Positions 9,346 to 17,877 are shown, counted from the first letter of the stretch. The stretch is DNA of 34,201 nt from Bacteroidales bacterium (GCA_024401975.1 JAKSKB010000011.1:1-34201), one strand, 5' to 3'. Program-made: numbers and translations. The notes: generated by a model from the letters alone, not told the origin.

Positions 9346-10928
9346 ACTTGACCGCTGACGCAAGAAATGCCATACTGACCGGAAAGGCCGTGCTCGGCAT
9401 CGAATTCGGCTCCACCCGCATAAAGGCCGTGCTCATAGGCGAAGACAACAGACCCGTGGCGCAAGGCAGTCACAATTGGGAGAACAAACTCGAAAACGGA
9501 TTGTGGACATACAGCCTCGACGAGGTTTGGAAAGGCCTTCGGGACTGCTATGCTAATCTGCGCAGGGACGTGAAGGAAAAATACGGCGTAGAAATAGAAA
9601 AACTCGCGGCAATCGGCATCAGCGCGATGATGCACGGATATCTGGCTTTTGACGCATCCGGTGAACTGCTGGCTCCGTTCCGCACCTGGCGCAACACCAA
9701 TACGGGAACGGCGGCGGCGGAATTGTCCAAACTGTTCTCATACAACGTCCCGCTCCGCTGGAGCATATCGCACCTCTACCAGTGCATCCTCGACAAGGAG
9801 CCGCACGTGAAGGACATTGCTTTCCAGACCACGCTCGCAGGATACGTCCACTGGATGCTTACCGGGGAAAAGGTACTTGGTATAGGAGATGCATCGGGAA
9901 TGCTTCCAGTAGATCCGGATACCGGGACATACTACGCTGCGATGGTCGGGAAGTTCGACCGTCTCGTCGCTCCGTACGCCCTGCCGTGGAAACTCGGAGA
10001 CATATTTCCGAAAGTGTTGAAGGCCGGAGAGAATGCCGGATTCCTTACTGCTGACGGAGCAAGACTCATCGATCCTTCAGGCCACCTGGAAGAGGGCATA
10101 CCTTTCTGCCCGCCGGAAGGTGACGCCGGCACCGGAATGGTGGCCACCAATTCGGTACGCCCGCGTACCGGGAACGTTTCGGCGGGGACTTCATCCTTCT
10201 CGATGATAGTCCTTGAAAAAGATCTCTCGAAGCCTCACGAGGCGATTGACATCGTGACCACGCCTTCGGGCAACCCCGTGGCTATGGTTCACTGCAACAA
10301 CTGCACGTCGGAAATCAATGCCTGGGTGAATGTCTTCAAGGAATTCTCAGAACTTATGGGAGACTCGCACGAGATGTCCGAATTTTATGAGCGCCTGTTC
10401 GCCGCCGCCGGAAAAGGAGACGCTGACTGCGGTTCCCTTCTCGCTTACAATTTCGTTTCCGGAGAGCCGGTTGCAGGGGTGAACGAAGGGTATCCGATAT
10501 TCCTGAGACCGGTGACAGCCGGATTCAACCTGGCCAATTTCATACGCTCCCAGATTTATGCTTCCGTAGCGGTACTGAAGATAGGCAACGACATTCTCTT
10601 CAATGAGGAGGACGTCAAGGTGGACCGGCTGACCGGCCACGGCGGGCTGTTCAAATCTTCGGATACAGGACAGAAAGTTCTCGCGGCAGCGCTCGCATCA
10701 CCGGTATCGGTAATGGAAACCGCCGGAGAAGGCGGAGCCTGGGGAATCGCCCTGCTGGCCGCCTATATGGCTGGAAGCGACGGTATGACTCTTGCGGACT
10801 GGCTGGATGACAGCGTCTTCGCCGGAGAGACCGGGCAAGTCATCAGGCCGGATCCCGAGGAGATCAAAGGATTCGATGCCTATATGAAAGCATACCGGGC
10901 ATCACTTGCCATTTTCAAAAGAATGTAA
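9342..10928 (+). CDS. araB: FGGY-family carbohydrate kinase, probable L-ribulokinase
   Basis: A 528-residue FGGY kinase, predicted to phosphorylate L-ribulose to L-ribulose 5-phosphate between the AraA and AraD steps. The first actin-like ATPase domain begins with VLGIEFGSTRIKAVLIGE at about 17-34, and an ISAMMHGYLAFD segment lies near 94-105. The second domain carries GTSSFSMIVLEK at about 281-292 and the closing FGGY-like GHGGLFKSSDTGQ region at about 434-446. The sequence resembles the Bacteroides type of kinase, annotated variously as xylulokinase or ribulokinase, more than E. coli AraB, so the substrate comes from context: it is ATGA-coupled to araA and no other ribulokinase is present. 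A 23-base gap leads to the next small gene. Confidence 0.85.
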   Translation: MNLTADARNAILTGKAVLGIEFGSTRIKAVLIGEDNRPVAQGSHNWENKLENGLWTYSLDEVWKGLRDCYANLRRDVKEKYGVEIEKLAAIGISAMMHGYLAFDASGELLAPFRTWRNTNTGTAAAELSKLFSYNVPLRWSISHLYQCILDKEPHVKDIAFQTTLAGYVHWMLTGEKVLGIGDASGMLPVDPDTGTYYAAMVGKFDRLVAPYALPWKLGDIFPKVLKAGENAGFLTADGARLIDPSGHLEEGIPFCPPEGDAGTGMVATNSVRPRTGNVSAGTSSFSMIVLEKDLSKPHEAIDIVTTPSGNPVAMVHCNNCTSEINAWVNVFKEFSELMGDSHEMSEFYERLFAAAGKGDADCGSLLAYNFVSGEPVAGVNEGYPIFLRPVTAGFNLANFIRSQIYASVAVLKIGNDILFNEEDVKVDRLTGHGGLFKSSDTGQKVLAAALASPVSVMETAGEGGAWGIALLAAYMAGSDGMTLADWLDDSVFAGETGQVIRPDPEEIKGFDAYMKAYRASLAIFKRM

Positions 10929-10951
10929 CAACTTTAAAAACAACAACGATT

Positions 10952-11353
10952 ATGAAAAAAACATTTTTCCTGACATTCCTGACACTGGTTCTGACCATTT
11001 TGGTCTCTTCCTGCAATGATACTTACGGCACTTATGAATTCACGCGCATATTGGCAGGCAGCGTGGCCGACACCGTGAGCGGAAAACAAATCGAAGAATA
11101 CTTCGCCGGAAAACCGTATTTCGCGCCAGGCAACAAAACTACAAGGACTGCAAAATACAATGAGGCCGTCAGCCTTGAAGAAAATGAATTCCGCAGACAA
11201 CTGGACTCAGTGGACGATGACTTCATCATATCGCTTCTCGACAGGGATTCCAGTGATGTCGTAGAGATGTTGCTGTTTTGCCAGACCAGGAATCAGGTGA
11301 TTGCAGTAGCCGGATGGGCCCCTGAAAAAGAAGAGGAAGAAAAAAATGACTGA
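10952..11353 (+). CDS. Small lipoprotein of unknown function in the arabinose operon
   Basis: A 133-residue protein with a clear lipoprotein signal: MKKTFFLTFLTLVLTILVSS followed by Cys21. The mature part is polar and mostly acidic, with no cysteine pairs and no enzyme motif I recognise, and ends in a run of Glu and Lys (about 124-131). It probably sits on the periplasmic or outer-membrane face. It starts 23 bases after the ribulokinase-like gene and overlaps the next gene (sugar kinase) by 8 bases, so it is embedded in the operon and probably expressed with it. A role in sugar uptake or envelope response can be imagined but nothing in the sequence demonstrates it. Confidence 0.75.
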   Translation: MKKTFFLTFLTLVLTILVSSCNDTYGTYEFTRILAGSVADTVSGKQIEEYFAGKPYFAPGNKTTRTAKYNEAVSLEENEFRRQLDSVDDDFIISLLDRDSSDVVEMLLFCQTRNQVIAVAGWAPEKEEEEKND

Positions 11354-12425
11354 CGTGAAACCGGATTATAGGGAAATAACGGGACATTTCCTCGTCAAGG
11401 GCAAGGTGTCATCGGTTGAGCCGCTCGGAGAAGGTTTCATCAACGACACTCTCAAAGTGTTCGTAGAAGGCCGCGACGATCCCGCATATATACTCCAGAG
11501 AAAGAATCACGTCGTATTCCCGGACGTGCCGGCAATGATGGAAAACATACGCAAGGTCACTTCCCACATCCATTCCAGAGGAGCCGAGACCCTCACCCTC
11601 ATAAGCACAACCGAAGGGGACCTCTGGTGGAGGGATGCCGGCGGCAACTACTGGACTATAACCGAATTCAACGCCGGGACGGTCAGTCCCTCCGTCGCAG
11701 ACACTCCCGGTCTGGCTTTCCAGGGAGGGAAAGGATTGGGGGCGTTCCATAGACTGATGGCGGATTTCAACGAACCGCTTGCAGAGACCATCAAGGGCTT
11801 CCACAATATGAAATGGCGATTCTCCCAATGGGACGAAGCGCTCAAGCGGGATGCGGCAGGCAGGGCGTCCTCCCTCGCGGAGGAGATATCCTGGATTGAA
11901 AGCAGGAGAGACGCGATGCTCGCCTTCCGCGACAAATTCGACACAGGCGCATTTCCTGTCAGAGTGACACACAACGACACCAAAATCAGCAACTTCCTCT
12001 TTGATGCCGCAAGCGGTGAACTCCGATGCGCGATAGACCTCGACACCACAATGAACGGAACCTGGCTCAATGACGTGGGCGACGCACTGCGTTCATACAC
12101 CAACACAGGTGCAGAAGATGACCGGAATCCGGACAAAGTCGGAATGTCGATGGAAATGTACAAGGCCTGGATGTCCGGCTACCTCAGCGAGACAAAGGGC
12201 CTGCTTGTGCCGGCAGAACTGGAGAATCTTGCATTCAGCGGACTGTACATCACTTTCGAGCAGGTTCTGCGTTTCCTGATGGACTATATCGACGGGGACA
12301 AGTATTACAAGACGGCATACCCGGAACACAATCTGGTACGCACACGGGCGCAGTACAGGCTGTTGTGCAGTATGGAAGAACAGTATTCCGAGATGAATGC
12401 GTTCGTGACGGAGTCCTGTGCCTGA
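11346..12425 (+). CDS. APH-fold sugar kinase, N-acetylhexosamine 1-kinase (NahK)-like
   Basis: A 359-residue phosphotransferase of the aminoglycoside phosphotransferase/choline kinase fold. The glycine-rich N-lobe region PLGEGFINDTLKV is at about 26-38. The catalytic Brenner motif is intact as VTHNDTKISNFLFD at 207-220 (Asp211, Asn216), followed by the Mg-binding AIDLDTTMNG at 229-238. A C-terminal helical part follows. The closest family I recall is NahK, which makes GlcNAc-1-P or GalNAc-1-P, including the relatives called mucin-desulfatase MdsC. No aminoglycoside-resistance role is implied. It is the last gene of the arabinose operon, overlapping the small lipoprotein gene by 8 bases, so a sugar-1-kinase sits in a pentose operon. 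Substrate unknown. Confidence 0.78.
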   Translation: MTDVKPDYREITGHFLVKGKVSSVEPLGEGFINDTLKVFVEGRDDPAYILQRKNHVVFPDVPAMMENIRKVTSHIHSRGAETLTLISTTEGDLWWRDAGGNYWTITEFNAGTVSPSVADTPGLAFQGGKGLGAFHRLMADFNEPLAETIKGFHNMKWRFSQWDEALKRDAAGRASSLAEEISWIESRRDAMLAFRDKFDTGAFPVRVTHNDTKISNFLFDAASGELRCAIDLDTTMNGTWLNDVGDALRSYTNTGAEDDRNPDKVGMSMEMYKAWMSGYLSETKGLLVPAELENLAFSGLYITFEQVLRFLMDYIDGDKYYKTAYPEHNLVRTRAQYRLLCSMEEQYSEMNAFVTESCA

Positions 12426-12427
12426 CA

Positions 12428-12445
12428 AGCCGGTCACTGCCGGTT
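12428..12445. terminator. Possible weak bidirectional hairpin between convergent genes
   Basis: A 6-base-pair stem (including one G.T pair) around a 6-base loop spans the 8-base gap between the convergent kinase and DAHP synthase genes and the last codons of the latter. There is no T tract, so a terminator role is weakly supported. Confidence 0.25.
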
Positions 12446-13450
12446 GACTGAAGCCTCGTGGATGAAGCGGAAAACGGACTTCACGAAATCTTCCTGCAAT
12501 CCCAGACCTGAAGCATCCGACAGAGCCTTCTTCATTACTCTGTCCCAACGCTCCGGCTGGATTATGGGCATCCCGCATTCCCGCTTCAGCATCCCTATCT
12601 CATCGCTGAGACGCATACGTGACGACAGGATTTCCAGCAGGCGGGCATCCAGCTCGTCTATGTTGTCGCGCAACACTGACAGCCGCTCACTCACCGCATC
12701 AGAGTTGCCGCGGCGCAGTTTGATATTGTCAATCAGTTCCGCCAGCTGCGCGGGGGTCAGCTGCTGATTACTGTCGCTCAGGGCTTCCTGCGGACAGCAA
12801 TGGGCCTCTATCATAAGCCCGTCCATACCCAGATTCATCGCCCTTGCAGCCAGAGAAGGCACCAGAGCCGTGTCCCCGGCCATATGACTCGGATCGCACA
12901 GCATCTGCAACTGCGGGAAACGCGTCCTCATTTCTATTGCCTGCATCCATCTTGCCGCATTCCGGCCACTGACGTTGTCAAACGCCTGGAATCCCCTGAA
13001 TATGAGACCGGGGTTGGTGATGCCGCAGGCCTGCAACCGTTCCACAGCTCCGGCCCACAACTCGATATCCTGACTCACCGGATTCTTAATCCAGACTTTC
13101 AAGCCGGACCCCGACAAGGATTCTGCAATCTCCTGCACCATAAAAGGATTGGGAGTGGTGCGAGCCCCTATCCACACAAAATCGAGACCGGCATCCAGCA
13201 CAGCCTCGACGTGGCGGCGGGATGCCACTTCCGTACCTATGGGAAGCCCCGTCTCTGACCTCGCCTTCTTCAACCAAGCCAGTCCCTTGTCACCGACACC
13301 CTCGAACATCCCCGGATGCGTCCTCGGCTTCCACAGCCCGGCTCTGAAGGCGTTGGCGCCTGCCGGAGCGACGGACAAGGCGGTATCCAGTATCTGCCTT
13401 TCCGATTCCGCACTGCACGGACCCGATATAATATACGGGGACAAACTCAT
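12434..13450 (-). CDS. Bifunctional DAHP synthase / chorismate mutase
   Basis: A 338-residue cytosolic fusion for aromatic amino acid synthesis. Residues about 1-250 are a type I-beta (KDSA-like) 3-deoxy-7-phosphoheptulonate synthase that condenses phosphoenolpyruvate and erythrose 4-phosphate: IISGPCSAES at 7-16, AFRAGLWKPRTHP at about 34-46, KNPVSQDIELWAGA at about 142-155 and LCDPSHMAG at about 204-212. Residues about 255-338 are an AroQ-class all-helical chorismate mutase (SVLRDNIDELDARLLEILSS near 258-277). This fusion is standard in Bacteroidetes, so the length is normal. Its ATG overlaps the stop of the upstream M64 peptidase by 4 bases (13447-13450), implying translational coupling between functionally unrelated genes. 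Confidence 0.93.
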   Translation of the reverse strand: MSLSPYIISGPCSAESERQILDTALSVAPAGANAFRAGLWKPRTHPGMFEGVGDKGLAWLKKARSETGLPIGTEVASRRHVEAVLDAGLDFVWIGARTTPNPFMVQEIAESLSGSGLKVWIKNPVSQDIELWAGAVERLQACGITNPGLIFRGFQAFDNVSGRNAARWMQAIEMRTRFPQLQMLCDPSHMAGDTALVPSLAARAMNLGMDGLMIEAHCCPQEALSDSNQQLTPAQLAELIDNIKLRRGNSDAVSERLSVLRDNIDELDARLLEILSSRMRLSDEIGMLKRECGMPIIQPERWDRVMKKALSDASGLGLQEDFVKSVFRFIHEASVNRQ

Positions 13451-14664
13451 CGCTGCTCAGTGTAGAACAATATCATATCTTTCAGAGCCTCCTGACATAC
13501 GGGGCAGAATCCCTCCACATCATTGCTCTTCATACGGCAGTTCTCGGCTCCTCTCCAGACTCCCGTCGACTGGTAGCCGCCCCCCTCGTAAAGGCTGACC
13601 CCGTTCTGTCCCATCATCGATTTCCACTTGGACTGGAAGTCTGCCATCGTCGTGATGTTTTTCTCCCACGGCTCCACGTCGGGATAGTAGTATTCGACGA
13701 ACTGGTCATCATAGTAATACTCGTCGGCGAGGGCACCGAAACTGTGTCCGAACTCGTGTACGACCACGGGCTTGAAGAGCGGATGTCCGGCAGTGGTGAG
13801 GGTATATGAATTGTATATGCCTCCTCCTCCGTAGGTACCGGTGTTCGCAAGAATCACGATATGCTCGAACGGTATGCCTGCCAGAGCATCGTGCATCCTG
13901 CGCAAGCGGAGCGTAGTCAAGTAGCGCTCGGTATAGAAAGTGTCGAAACAGGCAGCGAGAGCCGTGTTTTTCCATTCCCCCATCCTCGGTATGCTCACCC
14001 CGCTGTCTTCGGATATCAGCGGCACAGCGAGGACGTTGAACCTGTCCTTCATCGAAGCGAAAGGCTCGTGCGAGAAAATGGCCTCCATCGCGGCACCGGC
14101 ATCATTCAAGAACGACTCCCTTTCCTGCTCCGTATAGCCTTCGGCCACTATGGCGATATCTATGCAGTTTTCGCACGAGCCCCCCTGCCAGAGATATTCG
14201 AACTGAGCCGGATGCCGGCCAACGGGCCTTATCAATATATCGGAAGGATCAACGATATGGGTCAGGGATGCCGACACGTTGCCGTGAAAATCGAACAACT
14301 CCACCGTCACCTGGACCTTTTCCACCGGCATAGGGGCCAGAAAAACGTTTTCAAAACTCCGCCTTACGCGTGTAGCCTCCTCCGTGGCCTGCCACTCCTG
14401 AAAAAGGGTGCTGAAAGAAGTGCGATAGAGCACTTCCTCTCCGGATACGGACTTCATAGTCAACTGACCGCATCCCTGCACGGGCACGCTGTCCATATTG
14501 ACGTTCCGCCCCGCCCATACGGGGTAGGACGACATCCCGTCGAGGGATATCGATGCCTCCCTGTCAGTCCCGGAAAAAATATAATCAAGCCTGAGAGTGG
14601 CATCCCACGCAGACACATTCAGACAAAAGGCCGACGCGACAGACACCAGCAACAACCTTCTCAT
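13447..14664 (-). CDS. Secreted M64-family zinc metallopeptidase
   Basis: A predicted exported endopeptidase of the M64 (IgA-peptidase-like) family, about 405 aa. The start is placed at ATG 14664 (MRRLLLVSVASAFCLNVSA), which opens a good signal peptide and lies just after the stop of the upstream rmlB; ATGs at 14694 and 14682 would add a polar stretch and overlap rmlB. An N-terminal beta-rich domain covers about 20-140. The catalytic zinc signature VVHEFGHSFGALADEYYYDD is at about 301-320, with His303, Glu304 and His307 as ligands and base and a downstream Asp/Glu. The C-terminal region has cysteines in ENCRMKS and CPVCQEALKDM. Its stop is ATGA-coupled to the DAHP synthase gene. The substrate is unknown; few M64 members have been shown to cut IgA. 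Confidence 0.88.
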   Translation of the reverse strand: MRRLLLVSVASAFCLNVSAWDATLRLDYIFSGTDREASISLDGMSSYPVWAGRNVNMDSVPVQGCGQLTMKSVSGEEVLYRTSFSTLFQEWQATEEATRVRRSFENVFLAPMPVEKVQVTVELFDFHGNVSASLTHIVDPSDILIRPVGRHPAQFEYLWQGGSCENCIDIAIVAEGYTEQERESFLNDAGAAMEAIFSHEPFASMKDRFNVLAVPLISEDSGVSIPRMGEWKNTALAACFDTFYTERYLTTLRLRRMHDALAGIPFEHIVILANTGTYGGGGIYNSYTLTTAGHPLFKPVVVHEFGHSFGALADEYYYDDQFVEYYYPDVEPWEKNITTMADFQSKWKSMMGQNGVSLYEGGGYQSTGVWRGAENCRMKSNDVEGFCPVCQEALKDMILFYTEQR

Positions 14665-14668
14665 AAAT

Positions 14669-15751
14669 CTACCTTCCTTCATACATTTCTTCATAATATT
14701 TCATATAGTCACCTGAAGTGACGTTGTCCAGCCAGGCAGCATTGTCCAAATACCATTTCACGGTCTTTTCCATTCCCTCCTCGAACTGCAGCGAAGGCCT
14801 CCAGCCCAGTTCCGAACTCAGTTTCGTGGAATCTATCGCATAGCGCAAATCGTGTCCCGCCCTGTCCGTGACAAACGTGACAAGGTCATCATCCGCGCCC
14901 TCCGGCCTGCCCAGAAGGGAATCGGTCGTACGAATCAGAAGCCTGACCAGGTCGATGTTTTTCCATTCGTTGAACCCTCCGATGTTGTAGGTCTGGGCCG
15001 CCTTTCCCCTATGAAAAATCAAATCTATGGCCCTGGCGTGATCTTCCACGAACAACCAGTCCCGCACGTTTTCGCCCTTTCCATAGACCGGAAGCGGGCG
15101 GCGGTGAACTATGTTGTTGATGAACAGCGGTATGAGTTTCTCAGGAAACTGGTACGGCCCGTAATTGTTGGAACAGTTGGTAACTATGACAGGCATACCG
15201 TAGGTGTCGTGGAACGCCCTCACGAAGTGGTCCGACGAGGCTTTCGATGCGCTGTACGGGCTATGGGGGTCATATTTCGTATCTTCCGTGAAAAGCGAAC
15301 CGTCAAATTCCAGTGCCCCGTACACTTCATCCGTTGAAATGTGATAGAACATTTTCCCTTCGAATCTCTCCGGAAGGGATTCCCAGTACTGTCTGGCCGC
15401 CTGCAACAGGCTCAAGGTACCGAGCACATTGGTTCGCGCGAAAGTGAACGGGTCACGTATGCTCCTGTCCACGTGGGACTCGGCGGCAAGATGTATCACA
15501 CCATCGACCTTCATCTCCCGCATAAGCGCGCATACCGTGTCGAAATCGCATATATCCGCCTTTATGAACCGGTAGTTGGGGCTGTTTTCGACGTCCTTGA
15601 GATTGGCAAGATTGCCGGCATAAGTCAGCTTGTCCAAATTGACGATGCGGCAGCACGGATATTTGTTCACAAAGAGCCGGACAACGTGGCTGCCGATGAA
15701 GCCGGCGCCTCCCGTAATCAGAATAGTTCTTTCGAATTTCATATTTTCCAT
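14669..15751 (-). CDS. rmlB: dTDP-glucose 4,6-dehydratase
   Basis: An extended short-chain dehydrogenase/reductase converting dTDP-glucose to dTDP-4-keto-6-deoxyglucose, a precursor of rhamnose and other deoxysugars in surface polysaccharides. The NAD-binding motif TGGAGFIGSH lies near the N-terminus. HLAAESHVDRSI, ISTDEVYGALE and the catalytic YSASKASSDH (Tyr-x-x-x-Lys) follow in the usual order, with NCSNNYGPYQFPEKLIPLF after that. The start is ATG 15751 (MENMKF) or 15742 (MKFERT); an upstream in-frame ATG at 15817 lies before the promoter box and is rejected. rmlA, rmlC and rmlD are not adjacent. The next gene on the strand, the M64 peptidase, starts 4 bases after its stop. Confidence 0.93.
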   Translation of the reverse strand: MENMKFERTILITGGAGFIGSHVVRLFVNKYPCCRIVNLDKLTYAGNLANLKDVENSPNYRFIKADICDFDTVCALMREMKVDGVIHLAAESHVDRSIRDPFTFARTNVLGTLSLLQAARQYWESLPERFEGKMFYHISTDEVYGALEFDGSLFTEDTKYDPHSPYSASKASSDHFVRAFHDTYGMPVIVTNCSNNYGPYQFPEKLIPLFINNIVHRRPLPVYGKGENVRDWLFVEDHARAIDLIFHRGKAAQTYNIGGFNEWKNIDLVRLLIRTTDSLLGRPEGADDDLVTFVTDRAGHDLRYAIDSTKLSSELGWRPSLQFEEGMEKTVKWYLDNAAWLDNVTSGDYMKYYEEMYEGR

Positions 15752-15755
15752 CACA

Positions 15756-15763
15756 CAAAAATA
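15756..15763 (-). promoter_or_regulatory. Bacteroidetes -7 box for rmlB (near-leaderless)
   Basis: Reads TATTTTTG on the minus strand, an exact TAnnTTTG match. It ends 4 bases before ATG 15751 and 13 bases before ATG 15742, so transcription would start at or within about 10 bases of the first codon. It argues against the longer reading frame starting at 15817. Confidence 0.55.
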
Positions 15764-15786
15764 ATAAAAGTATCGGAGAATTTCCG

Positions 15787-15794
15787 TATTTTTG
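15787..15794 (+). promoter_or_regulatory. Bacteroidetes -7 box for rnhA
   Basis: Reads TATTTTTG on the plus strand, 15 bases before the rnhA ATG at 15810. It lies back to back with the rmlB box in a 58-base divergent gap and implies a leader of roughly 10 bases. Confidence 0.55.
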
Positions 15795-15809
15795 TAGAAA
15801 TCGCATTTT

Positions 15810-16289
15810 ATGGACACCCTCGGAAAGAGACCTGTGATATCGCTTTATACGGACGGCGCCGCGAAAGGCAATCCCGGTCCGGGAGGCTATGGAGTCGTAC
15901 TCAAATGCGGTGATATGAGAAAGGAAATGTCGGAAGGGTTCGTCCTTACCACCAATAACAGGATGGAACTGCTCGCGGTCATCAAGGGTCTTGAAGCCAT
16001 ACGGTGGAGCAATGCGGAAGTGGAGGTGTACAGCGACTCGACCTATGTCGTGAACTCCGTGCGGAAAGGCTGGCTTGACAAATGGGTTGCAAGGGATTGG
16101 GCGAAAGTCAGGAACCCTGACCTCTGGAAAAGGTTTCTCCCCCTGTACCGCAGCCACAGGGTCAATTTCAACTGGATAAAAGGGCACGCCGGACACCCGG
16201 AGAACGAGCGTTGCGATGCGCTTGCGGTCGCCGCATACGGACAGCCTTCACTCGGACACGATGATATTTATGAAGAACAGTCGGAATAA
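15810..16289 (+). CDS. rnhA: Ribonuclease HI
   Basis: A 159-residue cytosolic endonuclease that removes RNA from RNA-DNA hybrids. All four carboxylate ligands are visible: Asp14 in LYTDGAAKGNPGPGGYG, Glu53 in NNRMELLAVI, Asp76 in VYSDSTYVVN and Asp136 in ENERCDALA. The active-site histidine region WIKGHAGHPENE precedes the last one. Length matches E. coli RNase HI (155 aa), with no N-terminal hybrid-binding domain. It is divergent from rmlB and followed after 13 bases by pdxA on the same strand. Confidence 0.96.
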   Translation: MDTLGKRPVISLYTDGAAKGNPGPGGYGVVLKCGDMRKEMSEGFVLTTNNRMELLAVIKGLEAIRWSNAEVEVYSDSTYVVNSVRKGWLDKWVARDWAKVRNPDLWKRFLPLYRSHRVNFNWIKGHAGHPENERCDALAVAAYGQPSLGHDDIYEEQSE

Positions 16290-16302
16290 TATTTGAAAAG
16301 AT

Positions 16303-17394
16303 ATGTCAACAAAAGCAAAACCCGTCGTAGGCATCACCCAGGGCGATGGCAACGGAATAGGATATGAAGTAATAATAAAGGCCCTGGAAGACCCGCGCAT
16401 TCTCGATGCATTCACGCCCGTCATTTACGGGTCATCCAAAATCTTCGGATTCTACAAGAAGTCCATACACGAAATAGGACAGATTGATACCAATGTGATA
16501 TCATCGGCGGAAGAGGCGCACCCGAAACGCATCAACATAGTCAACTGCTTGCCCGACAACGTGTTCGTGGAGCCGGGCCAACCGACAGCGGAGTCCGCGA
16601 AAGCGGCGATGACTTCACTGGAGCAGGCCGTGCGCGACGTACGCAACGGCAGCATTGACGTACTGATTACCGCCCCCATCAACAAAAAAGCGATGGTAAA
16701 CGAAGGATTCGGGTACACGGGACACACGGAATATCTGCAGAACGCGTTCGGAGTCAATGACATTGCGATGTTTATGGTCAGCGACAGCATCAAGGTCGGT
16801 GTCGTGACGGGACATATCCCCCTCAAGGACGTGCCAGAAAGCATAACGGAGGAAAAGATTCTCAGGAAACTGCGTGTCATCAACTCTTCCCTCAAACGTG
16901 ATTTCAAGGTGGACGAGCCCCATATCGCGGTACTCAGCCTCAACCCCCACAGCGGGGACGGCGGCCTGCTGGGAAGCGAAGAGCAGGAAATAATCATCCC
17001 CGCGATAGAAAAAGCGCAGGAAGAAGGAATTCTGGCATTCGGTCCGTTCTCTCCTGACGGCTATTTCGGGATAGGGCAATACAGCCACTTCGATGCCACG
17101 CTGGCCATGTACCACGATCAGGGACTTGAACCGTTCAAGGCACTTTCGTTCGAGGACGGGGTCAACTATACGGCAGGCCTGCCCATCGTCCGCACATCTC
17201 CCGACCACGGCACCGCTTACGAGATGGCCGGACGCGACGAAGCCAATCCGCGCTCGATGAGAGCCGCCATCTTCAAGGCCATCGACATTTTCCGCAACCG
17301 TCAGGACTATGATGCCCTGATTGAAGGCAAGATGGAAGAAAGGAGGCCTGCTGAAGAGAGGGAGCAACGCCGGGGAAAATCACAGATAGCCTGA
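16303..17394 (+). CDS. pdxA: 4-hydroxythreonine-4-phosphate dehydrogenase
   Basis: A 363-residue NAD(P)-dependent enzyme of the DXP-dependent pyridoxal phosphate pathway. It oxidises 4-phosphohydroxythreonine, and the product goes to PdxJ. Features in order: VGITQGDGNGIGYEVIIKAL near the N-terminus, TAPINKKAMVNEGF with GYTGHTEYL (first metal His) at about 125-150, LNPHSGDGGLLG (second metal His) near 212, and MYHDQGLEPFKAL (third metal His) near 270. A charged C-terminal tail (about 343-363, rich in Glu and Arg) is longer than in E. coli PdxA. It is transcribed with rnhA and converges on recX. Confidence 0.95.
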   Translation: MSTKAKPVVGITQGDGNGIGYEVIIKALEDPRILDAFTPVIYGSSKIFGFYKKSIHEIGQIDTNVISSAEEAHPKRINIVNCLPDNVFVEPGQPTAESAKAAMTSLEQAVRDVRNGSIDVLITAPINKKAMVNEGFGYTGHTEYLQNAFGVNDIAMFMVSDSIKVGVVTGHIPLKDVPESITEEKILRKLRVINSSLKRDFKVDEPHIAVLSLNPHSGDGGLLGSEEQEIIIPAIEKAQEEGILAFGPFSPDGYFGIGQYSHFDATLAMYHDQGLEPFKALSFEDGVNYTAGLPIVRTSPDHGTAYEMAGRDEANPRSMRAAIFKAIDIFRNRQDYDALIEGKMEERRPAEEREQRRGKSQIA

Positions 17395-17406
17395 GAGACG
17401 TGGACT

Positions 17407-17424
17407 GCCGGAAGAACACCCGGC
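17407..17424. terminator. Weak hairpin between convergent pdxA and recX
   Basis: GCCGG and CCGGC arms (5 base pairs) enclose an 8-base loop in the 30-base gap between the convergent stops. No T tract follows in either direction, so this is only a possible terminator. Confidence 0.25.
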
Positions 17425-17877
17425 TCACCTGTCAGCATTCCGTGCCACGGCAGCCTCTACCGCATCGTACTCATAACCTCTTCCGAGAAGGAATTTGAGA
17501 AGTTTGAGCCGGCGCCGGGGGTCAGCTGCAAGGGCTGTCATCTTCGTCTGCGCCAGTCTGGCCCGCCGCTCGTCCGCCCTATCCCCGTCCACTTCCGACA
17601 ATGCCGCCGATATGTCCTGTTCGGAAACGCCCTTAGCCCTCAACGCGAACCTTATCTTGAGAGGCCCCCAACCGGTCAGAGAAGCCTTGTCCCTGGCGAA
17701 AGCGGAAGCATAGCGCCTGTCATCGACGAAACGGTCTTCCACCAGAAGTCTGACGAGTTCATCAGCGGAAGCGGCATCACCTTCAAGTGCCTTCAAGGCC
17801 TTTGCGCGTATTTCTTTCACACAATACTCCCTTTTCGCGCACTGCGCCTGAAAGCGGTTGATAATCTTTGTATCCAT
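17425..17877 (-). CDS. recX: RecX-family regulatory protein
   Basis: A 150-residue helical protein of the RecX family, which binds RecA filaments and limits recombination. The region CVKEIRAKALKALEG and the segments LVEDRFVDDRRYASAFARDK and GWGPLKIRFALRAKGVSEQD match the conserved three-helix repeats. The start is ATG 17877 (MDTKIINRFQ), whose A is shared with the TGA stop of the upstream patatin gene; a longer frame starting at 17934 lies inside that gene and is rejected. Coupling of recX to an outer-membrane lipase-like gene rather than recA is unusual but not informative by itself. RecX is a weakly conserved family; the call rests on length, helical pattern and the DDRRYA motif. Confidence 0.85.
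   Translation of the reverse strand: MDTKIINRFQAQCAKREYCVKEIRAKALKALEGDAASADELVRLLVEDRFVDDRRYASAFARDKASLTGWGPLKIRFALRAKGVSEQDISAALSEVDGDRADERRARLAQTKMTALAADPRRRLKLLKFLLGRGYEYDAVEAAVARNADR

Noticed and set aside
11346..12425. Possible aminoglycoside-resistance gene
   Set aside because: The APH fold is shared by many sugar and choline kinases. Length, the HNDTKISNFL form of the motif and the sugar operon context favour a NahK-like kinase.
14665..14694. Upstream ATG codons that would extend the M64 peptidase into rmlB
   Set aside because: They add a charged stretch before the signal peptide and force an overlap with rmlB; the ATG at 14664 gives a clean secretion signal.
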